Below, piece by piece: positions 45,067 to 53,933 of a DNA stretch of 64,000 nucleotides. Under the pieces are notes generated by a model. It did no database searches, had not been told where the DNA came from, and was given only the letters and a program-made list of their open reading frames with translations. The DNA is from Actinacidiphila bryophytorum (GTDB lineage Bacteria; Actinomycetota; Actinomycetes; Streptomycetales; Streptomycetaceae), in the NCBI RefSeq assembly GCF_016916835.1, contig NZ_JAFFIX010000005.1:336046-400045 (forward strand). The letters run 5' to 3'. The translations under genes were made by a program, and so were the position numbers. Position 1 is the stretch's first letter, and the number at the start of each line of letters is the position of its first letter.

Positions 45067-45243
45067 GCCGTGTTTTGGAAGTCCCGCCTGCCCCGCGACG
45101 CCTGGCACGCACGCTCGCTGCGTTGTCGGAGTCGTCCGAGTAGGCCCACTACGAGGACGACCCTCCGCCTTGCGATCGCACGCACCAGACGCCGCGGGGC
45201 CCGCCCTGTGGGCGGACGGCCCTACTTCCAAAACACGGCCTAG
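45063..45243. mobile_element. 181-bp MITE-like element, copy 3
   Basis: CTAG at both ends (45063-45066 and 45240-45243) with the same perfect 20-bp inverted terminal repeats. It is almost identical to copy 2. The left CTAG forms the stop codon of the DUF4240 gene. It is followed 50 bp later by a 125-bp hairpin element, so two different repeat families stand side by side. Confidence 0.8.
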
Positions 45244-45294
45244 CGGTGGGCTCCCCTGCGGGGGGGTGCGCCTTTCGGCGGGGCCGCACCCCCA

Positions 45295-45419
45295 GGGGCG
45301 CGGGGAACTGCGCGCCCAGCCGCCCACCGGCCGGTGGTCCGGCACGAACCGAACAGCCCCCTTCGGACGGAGACGACCCGCGCCCCGGTGGGGGCGGGGC
45401 GCGCAGTTCCCCGCGCCCC
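45295..45419. repeat. 125-bp hairpin element, copy D
   Basis: A forward arm (45295-45314) and a perfect reverse arm (45400-45419). Read in complement, the interior follows copy A closely (shared CCCCCACCGGGGCGCGGGTC and ACCACCGGCCGGTGGG), so the element is present here in the opposite orientation. Confidence 0.8.
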
Positions 45420-45504
45420 TGAAAAACGCTCGCCGCCCTGCGCAAGGGCACCGCACAAGCCACCGCGGCCCGCGGAAACGTGCCCCTTGGGGCAGGATGG
45501 TGGC

Positions 45505-46401
45505 ATGCGTATTGCCGTCACAGGCGCGTCCGGGCTGATCGGTGGTGCCCTCACCACCGCACTGGCCGGCGACGGCCACGAAGTCGTCCGCCTGGTGCGG
45601 CGCGAGACAGCCGCACCGGACGAGGTGCAGTGGGACCCGAAGGCAAGGGCGCTGGACCCCGGCAAACTGAAGGGGTGCGGCGCCGTCGTGCATCTGGCGG
45701 GCGCCGGCGTCGGCGACCGCCGCTGGACCGCCGCGCGGAAGACGGAGCTGTACGAGAGCCGCGTCCTGGGCACGGCGACGGTCGCCGCGGCGGTCGCAGC
45801 CATGGACACGCCCCCGTCCGTGCTGCTGTGCGGCACCGCGATCGGCTACTACGGCGACACCGCCGACCGCTGGGTGGACGAGGACAGCCCGGCCGGCACC
45901 GGCTTCCTCGCCGAGCTGGTCCGGGACTGGGAGGCCGCGGCAGAACCTGCCGCGGCGGCCGGCGTCCGTACCGCCTTCGCCCGTACGGGCCTGGTCGTGG
46001 CCCGCGGCGGCGGCGCGTGGGGGCGGCTCTTCCCGCTGTTCAAGGCGGGCCTGGGCGGCCGGCTCGGCAATGGCCGGCAGTTCTGGAGCTTCATCGCGCT
46101 GCAGGACGAGATCGCGGCACTGCGGCACATCCTCGACACCCCCGCGCTGTCCGGCCCGGTGAATCTGACGGCCCCGGAGCCGCTGACGAACCGTGAGGTC
46201 ACCGCCGCCATGGGCCGCGTCCTGCACCGGCCGACGCTCGCCACCGTCCCCGCGCCGGTCCTGCGGGCGGCGCTGGGCGAGTTCGCCGGGGATGTGCTGG
46301 GCAGTCAGCGGGTGCGCCCCAAGCGGCTGCTGGAGTCCGGCTTCACGTTCGCGTACCCCCGGATCGAGCAGGCCATCTCGGCTGCATTGCGTACGGGATA
46401 A
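45505..46401 (+). CDS. TIGR01777/DUF1731 SDR-type epimerase
   Basis: A 298-residue short-chain dehydrogenase-like protein (YfcH/TIGR01777 type). The NAD(P)-binding glycine motif is TGASGLIGGAL at the N-terminus. GAGVGDRRWTAARKTELYESRV (about 68-89) and GYYGD/DEDSPAG are hallmark blocks. The C-terminal DUF1731 domain (about 246-293, with SQRVRPKRLLESGFTFAYP) completes it. Substrate unknown. A CAGGAT element stands 7 bases before the ATG, so the transcript may be leaderless. It is followed on the same strand by the FAD oxidoreductase. Confidence 0.92.
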   Translation: MRIAVTGASGLIGGALTTALAGDGHEVVRLVRRETAAPDEVQWDPKARALDPGKLKGCGAVVHLAGAGVGDRRWTAARKTELYESRVLGTATVAAAVAAMDTPPSVLLCGTAIGYYGDTADRWVDEDSPAGTGFLAELVRDWEAAAEPAAAAGVRTAFARTGLVVARGGGAWGRLFPLFKAGLGGRLGNGRQFWSFIALQDEIAALRHILDTPALSGPVNLTAPEPLTNREVTAAMGRVLHRPTLATVPAPVLRAALGEFAGDVLGSQRVRPKRLLESGFTFAYPRIEQAISAALRTG

Positions 46402-46498
46402 GGCCGGATCGGACCGGTTACGACCGCATCAGATGCCTTTGATGGGGGCATGACCCATACCACGAGCGGGGAGTAGGCCCGACCTCGGGGAGGGAATC

Positions 46499-47773
46499 GT
46501 GCTTCTGCCAGCACGTCGCAAGACCACGCCAGCACCTGTGGACGTCATCGTGATCGGAGCCGGGGCGGCCGGGCTCGCCGCCGCGCACCACCTGCTCGAC
46601 GCGGGCCTGACGGTCACCGTGCTGGAGGCCGCGGAACGCGTCGGCGGCCGGATGGCCACCGACGAGGTCGCCGGCTTCCGGCTGGACCGCAGGCCGCACC
46701 TGCTCAACACGTCCTACCCCGAACTGCACCGCACCAGGGGCCTGCGCGGCCTGCCGCTCGCCCCGCTGGCACCCGGCGCACTCGTACGGGCCGGCGGCCG
46801 CGGCTACCGGGTCGGCGACCAGCGGGGCGCCCGGGCGGCGTTCGGCTCCGCACTGGACCGGGCACGGCTCGCCGCCACGCTCAACCGGCTCGCCGGCACA
46901 CCCGACCTGCGGCTGGCCGCCCGCCCCGAGACCACCGCCGCGCGGGCGCTCAGCGGGCGCGGCTTCGCACCGCGCACCGTCGAGGGCTTCCTGCGGCCGC
47001 TGCTGGCCGCGCTGCTGTGCGACCCGGAACTGCAGACGTCCAGCCGGGCCGCCGACCTGGTGCTGCGCGGTTTCGCACGCGGCCGCACATGCCTGCCGGC
47101 AGGCGGCTCGGCCGGCCTGCCGGAACGCCTCGCGGCGGCCCTGCCGCCGGGCACCGTACGGCTGGGCACACCCGCGGTGCGGGTCGCCGTCCGCAGCGTA
47201 CGGGTCGCGGGCGGCGGCGAACTGCCCTGCCGGGCCGTGCTGGTGGCCACCGGTGCGCGGGCCGCCGCCCGCCTGCTGCCAGGGCTGCGGGTGCCGGCCT
47301 TCCACCAGGTCACCGTCTTCCACCACACGGCGCCGGTCGCGCCGTTGCGCGAACCCGTCCTGGTCCTCGACGCGGACCGCCTCGGGCCGGTCTCGCACAC
47401 CCTGCCGGCCGCGGCGGTCGACCCCACCCGCGCGCCCGGCGGGCGCCCCCTCATCACCTCCGTGGTGCTGGGGCCGCCCCCCGACGGCGACTCCGACAAG
47501 TCGGTGCGGGCGCATCTCGCGGAGCTGTACGAGGTGAGTACGGACGGGTGGGAGCTGCTCGGGATCCACTCGGACCCCGAGGCCGTCGCCGCCATGCCGG
47601 CCCCGCACGACCTTCGGCGCCCCGTGCGCGTCCTCCAGGGCCTCTACGTCTGCGGCTCCCACCGCACCACCAGCACCCTCCAGGGCGCCCTCTTCTCGGC
47701 CCGCCGGGCCACCACCACGATCCTCACCGACCTCACCCGCTCCACTTCCCCCCCTCACCGGGCCGCCGCCTAA
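46499..47773 (+). CDS. FAD-dependent amine oxidase-like oxidoreductase
   Basis: A 424-residue flavoprotein with the N-terminal dinucleotide motif VIGAGAAGLAAAHHLLDAGLTVTVLEAAERVGGRM (about 17-51) that marks the NAD(P)-binding/amine oxidase-like family, including phytoene desaturase and protoporphyrinogen oxidase relatives. A C-terminal segment LYVCGSHRTTSTLQGALFSARRATTTIL closes the FAD site. Substrate unknown. The start is GTG at 46499 with GAGGGA just upstream. It may form a two-gene unit with the epimerase 97 bp upstream. Confidence 0.88.
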   Translation: MLLPARRKTTPAPVDVIVIGAGAAGLAAAHHLLDAGLTVTVLEAAERVGGRMATDEVAGFRLDRRPHLLNTSYPELHRTRGLRGLPLAPLAPGALVRAGGRGYRVGDQRGARAAFGSALDRARLAATLNRLAGTPDLRLAARPETTAARALSGRGFAPRTVEGFLRPLLAALLCDPELQTSSRAADLVLRGFARGRTCLPAGGSAGLPERLAAALPPGTVRLGTPAVRVAVRSVRVAGGGELPCRAVLVATGARAAARLLPGLRVPAFHQVTVFHHTAPVAPLREPVLVLDADRLGPVSHTLPAAAVDPTRAPGGRPLITSVVLGPPPDGDSDKSVRAHLAELYEVSTDGWELLGIHSDPEAVAAMPAPHDLRRPVRVLQGLYVCGSHRTTSTLQGALFSARRATTTILTDLTRSTSPPHRAAA

Positions 47774-48145
47774 CGCCTCCGGCGCGCGCCCTGGAGTAGT
47801 GACCGCCGTCTCCACACACCGGTCCGCAGTGGTGGCTGCCGTCTCCACACGACGGTCCGTTGTGTTTGCGCGCGCCGTTCCCCGCGCCCCTGATGGTTGC
47901 CCTCACGGGCAGAGGCGGCGCTTTCAGGCGGCGCCCTCTGCGCAGGAGGGTGAGCGTTTTTCAGGGGCGCGGGGAACTGCGCGTCCCGCCCGAACGGGCG
48001 GAAAGAAAGCAACGCCACCGCGCGTGGCAACCACCCAGGAGGCGCTGGGGGCACCCCCAGGCGAAGCTCTGGGGGCGGAACTGCGCGGCCGGCCCGCCAC
48101 CGGGGGGAGGTCCCGGGGATCGGGGGCGGGTTGCCCCGGTGGGGG
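47774..48145. repeat. Intergenic repeats between convergent genes
   Basis: It begins with two degenerate copies of a CCGTCTCCACAC-type unit (about 47808 and 47840), followed by a reverse hairpin arm variant (47871-47890) and a forward arm (47964-47983) facing outwards, then a CTGGGGGCACCCCCAGGCGAA palindrome near 48045. No gene seen. Confidence 0.6.
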
Positions 48146-49795
48146 TCAGAGGGGGGAGCCCAGGCTTGCAGCCTGGGCGAAGAAGGCCCGGGCGGCAGCC
48201 GTGTCGCGGTACGGCTCGAGCCGGCGCGCGAAATCGCGCGCATATTCCGCGGCACGGAAAGACCGCATGTCCGCGGCCTGGCGGACGACGTCCGCCCCAA
48301 GCGCACAGGCCGCCTCGACCTCCCCGAGGGCAAGCCGGGACGTGGCGAGAACGGCCCGGCAGAAGAGCCGGCTCCGCGCGTACCCGGCCCCGCGCAACTG
48401 CAGCGACCGTTCAGCCTGCTGAACGGCCGCCCGGTGCTGCTGCAGATCCCGGTGGCAGTGCGCGAACTCGTCCGCGAGCTGCGCCTCGTCGAAGAAGCGC
48501 GCCCAGGAGGGGAGTTCGTCGCCGGGCCGGGCGGCGGAGAAGGCCCGCTCGGCCCGGGCGAGCGCGGCCGTGCACGCCCGGGTCTCGCCGAGCACCCCGT
48601 GCCCGCGGGCCTCGGCCGCGTGCATGAGCGCCTGCACCGCCGCGGGCGCCCCCGTGCCGATGCCCTGCTGGGCGACCCTGGCCAGTTGGACGGCTTCGCG
48701 CCCGTGCCCGAGGTAGACCGCCTGGCGGCTCATGGTGACCAGGACGTACCCCCCGTGGACCCGGTCGCCCGCGGCCTGGGTGAGCCGCAGCGACTGGACG
48801 AAGTAGCGCTGTGCGAGCCCGTGCGCGCCGATGTCGTAGGAGGTCCAGCCGGCCAGCCGGGTCAGGTCGGCGACGGAGGCGAAGAGCCGGCGGCCCTGGG
48901 CCTCCCCGTAGCTGCCGCGCAGCATCGGCTCGGCTTCGTGTTCGAGGTAGCGGACGAGGGCCTGGCGGGCGTGCCCGCCTCCGTAGGCGTGGTCGAGGGT
49001 GCGGAAGAGGTCGCCGACGGCGCGCAGCGCGGCGATGTCGCCGCTCCCGACCCGGCCGCCGGGCGCGGCGACCGGCGGCGCGGGACGTAAGTCCTGCCCG
49101 GTCCGCGGGGTGCCGCGGGTCTGTGCGGGGACCCGCAGGTGCCCCTTGCGGGTGACCGTGTCGTCGGCGGAGCCGATCAGCCAGTCCCTGCTGGGCACGA
49201 CGAGCCCTGCCGGGCTGAAGGCGATCTTGCGCAGCTCGGCCTGGTTGCCGGTGTCCTTGCGCCACAGCCCGCTGACGATGTCGACGGCTTCCGCGGCGGA
49301 CGCGGCGTATTCGAGCCCGGCGTAGACCGGTGCGCACGCGTCGAGGCCGAGGTCCTGCGCGGACAGCCGGCGGCCGAGCCGCTGGGTGAAGACCTCGGCG
49401 ATGAGGGCGGGCGAGGTGCCGCGCGGCTGCTGGCCGCGCAGCCAGCGGGTCACGGACGTCTTGTCGTAGCGCAGGTCGAGCCCGTGTTCCTGGCCGAGCC
49501 GGTCGACGCGGCGGGCGAGGCCCGCGTGCGAGAAGCCGGCCTCGGCGATGAGGGCGGCGAGCAGGGTGTTGCGCCGGTTCTGCCGGCCGGCCCGCGCGCC
49601 TTCCGTATCCGCGCCCGCCTCCGCACCGGAAACCCTGTCCGTACCCGGGACCGGGGCCGTGCCCGGGGCTCCGGGCGTACCGTCGGGGGCGTCGCCGGCC
49701 GCTTCGTCGGGGCCGCCGGGCGGGTCGTGCGGTGGCCGGTCGGCCGGGCCGGCGGAGGGTCCGTTCGGGGTTCGCTGCGTGGCACGGTCCGTCAT
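48146..49795 (-). CDS. HTH/TPR-type regulator, NsdA-like
   Basis: A 549-residue protein. After a disordered Pro/Gly/Ala-rich start (1-75), residues about 76-150 resemble a helix-turn-helix unit ([23 protein letters not shown], then [26 protein letters not shown]). The rest (about 205-545) is helical repeat, TPR-like. Streptomycete proteins of this layout, such as NsdA, act as pleiotropic regulators of antibiotic production and sporulation; this assignment is by architecture only. The ATG at 49795 has only a weak ribosome binding site. It diverges from lipB with about 250 bp between starts. Confidence 0.8.
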   Translation of the reverse strand: MTDRATQRTPNGPSAGPADRPPHDPPGGPDEAAGDAPDGTPGAPGTAPVPGTDRVSGAEAGADTEGARAGRQNRRNTLLAALIAEAGFSHAGLARRVDRLGQEHGLDLRYDKTSVTRWLRGQQPRGTSPALIAEVFTQRLGRRLSAQDLGLDACAPVYAGLEYAASAAEAVDIVSGLWRKDTGNQAELRKIAFSPAGLVVPSRDWLIGSADDTVTRKGHLRVPAQTRGTPRTGQDLRPAPPVAAPGGRVGSGDIAALRAVGDLFRTLDHAYGGGHARQALVRYLEHEAEPMLRGSYGEAQGRRLFASVADLTRLAGWTSYDIGAHGLAQRYFVQSLRLTQAAGDRVHGGYVLVTMSRQAVYLGHGREAVQLARVAQQGIGTGAPAAVQALMHAAEARGHGVLGETRACTAALARAERAFSAARPGDELPSWARFFDEAQLADEFAHCHRDLQQHRAAVQQAERSLQLRGAGYARSRLFCRAVLATSRLALGEVEAACALGADVVRQAADMRSFRAAEYARDFARRLEPYRDTAAARAFFAQAASLGSPL

Positions 49796-50046
49796 CGGCG
49801 GTGCGGCCCACTTCCTCTGCAGGGTCTTCAGATCGGCGTGAATGTAACGGTCAGCGCCGCCCAGCTCACTGCAAGAGCCGCATATTCGTCCGATTGAGCG
49901 ACAACAGTCATCATTGCCGGGTAAGCGGCCCGCACCGGCGCAAGCCGCCGTGGTATGGCGCGGGCCGGCGCCGCCCGCCGGGGGTGGCCGCGGCGCGCCG
50001 CCGTACAGTTGCAGGGGCGCGTATCGCACAGCAGAGGAGTCGTGTC

Positions 50047-50832
50047 GTGAGTGAGCTGCAGTTCGTTCACCTGGGTTTCGGGGCCGACGCGGTGGAGTAC
50101 ACGGAGGCGTGGCAAAGGCAGCGCACTGTGCACGCGGCCCGTTTCGCCGACGAGGTCCCCGACACCTGCCTGCTGCTCGAGCACCCGCCGGTCTACACGG
50201 CGGGCCGGCGTACCGCGGACAACGAGCGCCCGCTGGACGGCACTCCCGTGGTGGACGTGGACCGCGGCGGCAAGATCACCTGGCACGGCCCCGGCCAGCT
50301 GGTGGGCTACCCGATCATGAAGCTGCCCCGCCCGGTCGACGTGGTCGCCCATGTGCGGCGGCTGGAGGACGCGCTGATCCGCACGGCGGCGGAGTTCGGC
50401 CTGGAGACCAGCCGGGTCGAGGGCCGCTCGGGTGTGTGGGTGCTGGGCGACCCGGTGCCGGCCTCAGGCATGGCGTCGGGCGGGCTCACGCTGGACTTCG
50501 ACCCGCGGCTGGCCGACGAGGAGTTCGACCCGCGGCTGAACGGCCCGGAGTACGCCCCCTCCAACGCGGGCCAGCGCCGCGAGGACCGCAAGCTCGCGGC
50601 CATCGGCATCCGCGTCGCCAAGGGCGTGACCATGCATGGCTTCGCCCTGAACTGCAACCCCGACACCACCTGGTTCGACCGGATCGTGCCGTGCGGCATC
50701 AGGGACGCGGGCGTCACGTCGCTGTCGGAGGAGCTGGGCCGGGACGTCGGCGTCGCCGAGGCGCTGCCGGTGGTCGAGAAGCACCTGGCGGCGGTGCTGG
50801 GCTCCGCCGTCCTGCTTCCGCGCGCCGTCTAG
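50047..50832 (+). CDS. lipB: Octanoyltransferase
   Basis: A 261-residue LipB that moves octanoate from acyl carrier protein to the lipoyl domains of E2 and GcvH proteins. The catalytic pair is Lys182 ([10 protein letters not shown]) and Cys216 (VPCGIRD), and [11 protein letters not shown] and [16 protein letters not shown] are typical. An insertion of about 25 residues (about 145-172) relative to enterobacterial LipB is normal for actinobacteria. GTG at 50047 has AGAGGAG 7 bases upstream. It works with lipA 75 bp downstream; the E2 target is encoded at 37.8 kb. Confidence 0.96.
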   Translation: MSELQFVHLGFGADAVEYTEAWQRQRTVHAARFADEVPDTCLLLEHPPVYTAGRRTADNERPLDGTPVVDVDRGGKITWHGPGQLVGYPIMKLPRPVDVVAHVRRLEDALIRTAAEFGLETSRVEGRSGVWVLGDPVPASGMASGGLTLDFDPRLADEEFDPRLNGPEYAPSNAGQRREDRKLAAIGIRVAKGVTMHGFALNCNPDTTWFDRIVPCGIRDAGVTSLSEELGRDVGVAEALPVVEKHLAAVLGSAVLLPRAV

Positions 50833-50907
50833 GAATTCCGGGGCGTACCCTGGCGTTTACCGAAGAATCTAAGCCGTAGGCACAATCTCAGCTTTAGGGA
50901 GCCGGTC

Positions 50908-51873
50908 GTGTCCGCAGTCGCACCCGACGGACGCAAGATGCTGCGCCTGGAGGTCCGCAACAGCCAGACCCCCATCGAGCGCAAGCCCGAGTGGATCAAG
51001 ACCCGGGCGAAGATGGGTCCCGAGTACACCCAGATGCAGAAGCTCGTCAAAAGCGAGGGCCTGCACACGGTGTGCCAGGAGGCGGGCTGTCCCAACATCT
51101 ACGAGTGCTGGGAGGACCGCGAGGCGACCTTCCTCATCGGCGGCGACCAGTGCACCCGGCGCTGCGACTTCTGCCAGATCGACACCGGCAAGCCGCAGGC
51201 GCTGGACCGCGACGAGCCGCGCAGGGTCGGCGAGTCCGTCGTCACGATGGACCTGAACTACGCCACGATCACCGGCGTCGCCCGTGACGACCTCGACGAC
51301 GGCGGCGCGTGGCTGTACGCCGAGACCGTCCGGCAGATCCACGCGATGACCGCGGACCGGGCCGCCGGGCGTACCAAGGTCGAGCTGCTGATCCCCGACT
51401 TCAACGCCGAGCCCGCGCAGCTCGCCGAGGTCTTCGGCGCCCGCCCCGAGGTGCTGGCGCACAACGTCGAGACGGTGCCGCGGATCTTCAAGCGCATCCG
51501 CCCCGGCTTCCGCTACGAGCGCTCCCTGGAGGTCATCACCCGGGCGCGGGAGGCGGGCCTGGTCACCAAGTCCAACCTGATCCTGGGCATGGGCGAGGAG
51601 CGCGAGGAGATCAGCCAGGCGCTGCACGACCTGCACGACGCGGGCTGCGAGCTGATCACCATCACCCAGTACCTGCGGCCGTCCGTGCGGCACCACCCGG
51701 TGGAGCGGTGGGTGAAGCCGGCCGAGTTCGTGGAGCTGAAGGAGGAGGCCGAGGAGATCGGCTACGCGGGCGTGATGTCCGGGCCGCTGGTCCGTTCGTC
51801 CTACCGGGCCGGCCGGCTCTTCCAGCAGGCGGTGGACCGCCGCCAGGAGCTGGGCGCGGCGGCTCGGGCGTAA
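50908..51873 (+). CDS. lipA: Lipoyl synthase
   Basis: A 321-residue radical-SAM LipA that inserts two sulfurs into protein-bound octanoate. It has the auxiliary cluster cysteines C56, C61 and C67 ([12 protein letters not shown]) and the radical-SAM cysteines C82, C86 and C89 (CTRRCDFC), and the conserved C-terminal RSSY serine. GTG start with a GGGAGC-type ribosome binding site. It follows lipB on the same strand. Confidence 0.97.
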   Translation: MSAVAPDGRKMLRLEVRNSQTPIERKPEWIKTRAKMGPEYTQMQKLVKSEGLHTVCQEAGCPNIYECWEDREATFLIGGDQCTRRCDFCQIDTGKPQALDRDEPRRVGESVVTMDLNYATITGVARDDLDDGGAWLYAETVRQIHAMTADRAAGRTKVELLIPDFNAEPAQLAEVFGARPEVLAHNVETVPRIFKRIRPGFRYERSLEVITRAREAGLVTKSNLILGMGEEREEISQALHDLHDAGCELITITQYLRPSVRHHPVERWVKPAEFVELKEEAEEIGYAGVMSGPLVRSSYRAGRLFQQAVDRRQELGAAARA

Positions 51874-52025
51874 CGCTCCCCGCGCCGTGGCGTGGCGGTC
51901 CGTGGCAGGCGGCCCCCGGTGCGGCCCCGGGTGGGGTGTGAATCCCCTCACCCGGCCGTACGCGGCTGCCGGACGAGTGACCTGGCGGGGCGGGGTGCGG
52001 GCGCCGCTGAGGCTTTCATGTGAGA

Positions 52026-52052
52026 TTGACCGGGTGGTCACCGGCTGGTAAC
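52026..52052 (+). promoter_or_regulatory. Partial GlnR-like box upstream of the 78-aa gene
   Basis: TTGAC-n6-GTCAC-n6-GTAAC at 11-bp steps (52026, 52037, 52048). The first and third fit the gTnAC half of the GlnR consensus; the middle one matches the GaAAC half at only three of five bases, and the fourth half-site is missing. Confidence 0.4.
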
Positions 52053-52136
52053 ACATTGTGGCGAGCCTGGTTTCACCGCACAGCACGTCCGGTTCGTCTC
52101 GTTGCCTTTGCGCTCGTTGCCATTGAGGGGGACGCC

Positions 52137-52373
52137 ATGCCGTCCGAGTCGGTCCACGCCCGTCCGCACTTCCAGCTGCCCACGCACACCCCGGTCGCCG
52201 GGGCGCTGCGCGCCGTCGAATCCTTTCTGCTGCGCGGCGGCCAGCAGACCGCCCGCCGCAACGCCTGGGCGTCGGTCGTCGCTGACCGCCAGCGCGCCAA
52301 GGACCGCAGGGAGGCCGAGCACGAGATGGCGGCCCTGCTGACCGGAGCGCCCGGGGACGCCGTACGCGACTGA
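52137..52373 (+). CDS. Small uncharacterised protein, 78 aa
   Basis: A 78-residue basic protein starting MPSESVHARPHFQLPTHTP, with a helical centre (RNAWASVVADRQRAKDRREAEHEMAALL). It has no membrane segment and I recognise no domain. GAGGGGGA precedes the ATG. It lies between lipA and the DUF4191 gene on the same strand, behind a partial GlnR-like box, so a link to nitrogen status is possible. Confidence 0.72.
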   Translation: MPSESVHARPHFQLPTHTPVAGALRAVESFLLRGGQQTARRNAWASVVADRQRAKDRREAEHEMAALLTGAPGDAVRD

Positions 52374-52451
52374 CCCCGGTGGGTCACCGTGCGGGCCGCC
52401 TGCGGGCGGGCGCGGTGACGGGTGAGCGGGCGGCCACGTATCCTTTGCCAC

Positions 52452-53132
52452 ATGGCGAGGAAGGAAACATCCGAGAACCCTGGGCGACTGGCACAGATCG
52501 CTCAGACCTACAAGATGACCAGGCAGGCCGACTCCACGATCGGGCTTGTCATTGCGGCTGTGGGAATCGTCACCTTCGGTGTCATCCTCGCCCTCGGCTT
52601 CTTGATCGATCATCCCATCTGGGCCGGAATCCTGGGATTCCTGCTGGCGCTGCTCGCGATGGCCGTGGTCTTCGGCCGCCGTGCCGAGCGGGCCGCCTTC
52701 GGACAGCTGGAGGGCAAGCCTGGCGCGGCTGCCGCCGTGCTGCAGAACGTCGGCCGCGGCTGGACGGTGACGCCGGCGGTGGGCATGAACAAGAGCCAGG
52801 ACGTCGTTCACCGGGCGGTCGGCAAGGCGGGTGTGGTGCTGGTCGGCGAGGGCAACCCCAACCGGGTCAAGGGCCTGCTGGCCAACGAGAAGAAGAAGGT
52901 CTCCCGGGTCGTCTACGACGTGCCGGTCCACGACTTCATCGTCGGCAACGGGGAGGGCGAGCTGCCGCTGAAGAAGCTGCGCACCACCCTGCTGCGGCTC
53001 CCCCGCACCCTGAGCGGCCCCAAGACCACCGAGGTCAACGACCGCCTCAAGGCGCTGGGCGACCTGATGTCGAACATGCCGATCCCGAAGGGTCCGATGC
53101 CCAAGGGCATGCGCATGCCGAAGGGCCGCTGA
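52452..53132 (+). CDS. DUF4191 membrane protein
   Basis: A 226-residue actinobacterial DUF4191 protein. Two membrane helices (about 29-50 and 54-75) are followed by a cytoplasmic domain (AVLQNVGRGWTVTPAVGMNKSQDVVHRAVGKAGVVLVGEG) and a basic Met/Pro/Lys-rich tail (MPIPKGPMPKGMRMPKGR). Function unknown. It is conserved next to lipA and glnA in actinobacteria. A strong hairpin follows. Confidence 0.92.
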   Translation: MARKETSENPGRLAQIAQTYKMTRQADSTIGLVIAAVGIVTFGVILALGFLIDHPIWAGILGFLLALLAMAVVFGRRAERAAFGQLEGKPGAAAAVLQNVGRGWTVTPAVGMNKSQDVVHRAVGKAGVVLVGEGNPNRVKGLLANEKKKVSRVVYDVPVHDFIVGNGEGELPLKKLRTTLLRLPRTLSGPKTTEVNDRLKALGDLMSNMPIPKGPMPKGMRMPKGR

Positions 53133-53147
53133 CGCCTGTCGGTACGT

Positions 53148-53187
53148 GAAGAGGGCGCCCCCCCCGCTGCGGGGGGGCGCCCTCTTC
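53148..53187. terminator. Bidirectional hairpin terminator
   Basis: Perfect 17-bp arms (53148-53164 and 53171-53187) with a CGCTGC loop, between the convergent DUF4191 and RDD genes. Confidence 0.85.
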
Positions 53188-53269
53188 GTGTCTGCGCACC
53201 CTTCCTCGGGCCGGCTGCTCGGTCCGCTTCCCGATCCGGTCAGTTCCGGTCGGATCCGTTCAGATCCGC

Positions 53270-53737
53270 TCAGATCCGGACCTGGACGGCCTTCACGGCC
53301 CTGTCGTGCAGGCCGCGGGTGTCGCGGTCGAACACGACGGCCGGGACGACCAGGACCAGCAGCAGCGTCCGCAGGGCCGCGCCGAGCGGGCTGAGCCGGC
53401 TGCCGTCCGCCTGGACGACCCGCAGCCGCATGATCATCTTGCCCGGTGTGCTGCCGACGAGCCCCAGGCCGATCACGCTCACCGCCGCGAACACGACCAG
53501 CGCCCAGTTGTTCGCCTGTGCAAGGTCACGGTGCGCGATCAGGCCGTATGCGATCAACGCGCTCAGAATCCAGTCGATGAACAGTGCGGCGACCCGCCTG
53601 CCGACCGGTGCGATGGATCCGGGGCCGTCCTTGGGCAGACCGAGCCGCTCGCCCCGGTACCCGAAGTCCGCGCCCATCTTCTCGGCGGCCGCACGCGGCC
53701 CCGACAGCCACGATCCGATTACTTCCCTGTTGTCCAC
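53270..53737 (-). CDS. RDD-family membrane protein
   Basis: A 155-residue RDD protein. The Arg-Asp-Asp-type signature reads GRRVAALFIDWILSALIAYG (about 46-65), with GSTPGKMIMRLRVV in the cytoplasmic loop and a third helix (about 120-137). Three membrane helices are predicted. The family is implicated in ion or solute transport without a firm role. The GTG at 53737 has TACCGT 6 bases upstream, which looks like a -10 for a leaderless mRNA. It is divergent from glnA. Confidence 0.9.
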   Translation of the reverse strand: MDNREVIGSWLSGPRAAAEKMGADFGYRGERLGLPKDGPGSIAPVGRRVAALFIDWILSALIAYGLIAHRDLAQANNWALVVFAAVSVIGLGLVGSTPGKMIMRLRVVQADGSRLSPLGAALRTLLLVLVVPAVVFDRDTRGLHDRAVKAVQVRI

Positions 53738-53802
53738 CCGTCCACGGTAACCCCCGTACGGCCCAGTGCCCGCGGGTGGGGACCACCCTTGCGGCGTCGC
53801 GG

Positions 53803-53840
53803 TTAACGTGTACGAAACAAATGGGTCATGCTGGAGAAAC
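53803..53840 (+). promoter_or_regulatory. GlnR box in front of glnA
   Basis: TTAAC-n6-GAAAC-n6-GTCAT-n6-GAAAC at exact 11-bp steps (53803, 53814, 53825, 53836). This is the full gTnAC-n6-GaAAC-n6 tandem of GlnR operators in streptomycetes; three of the four half-sites match completely. It lies about 95 bp before the glnA start. Confidence 0.85.
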
Positions 53841-53933
53841 CCCTGATCCCTAAGGTCAGGGCAGTGTGCGCCACCGCACTGGCCGCACCTCGATCGCCAA
53901 CCCGACCCGCGGGCCGGGCCTAGGAGGAGTTGG

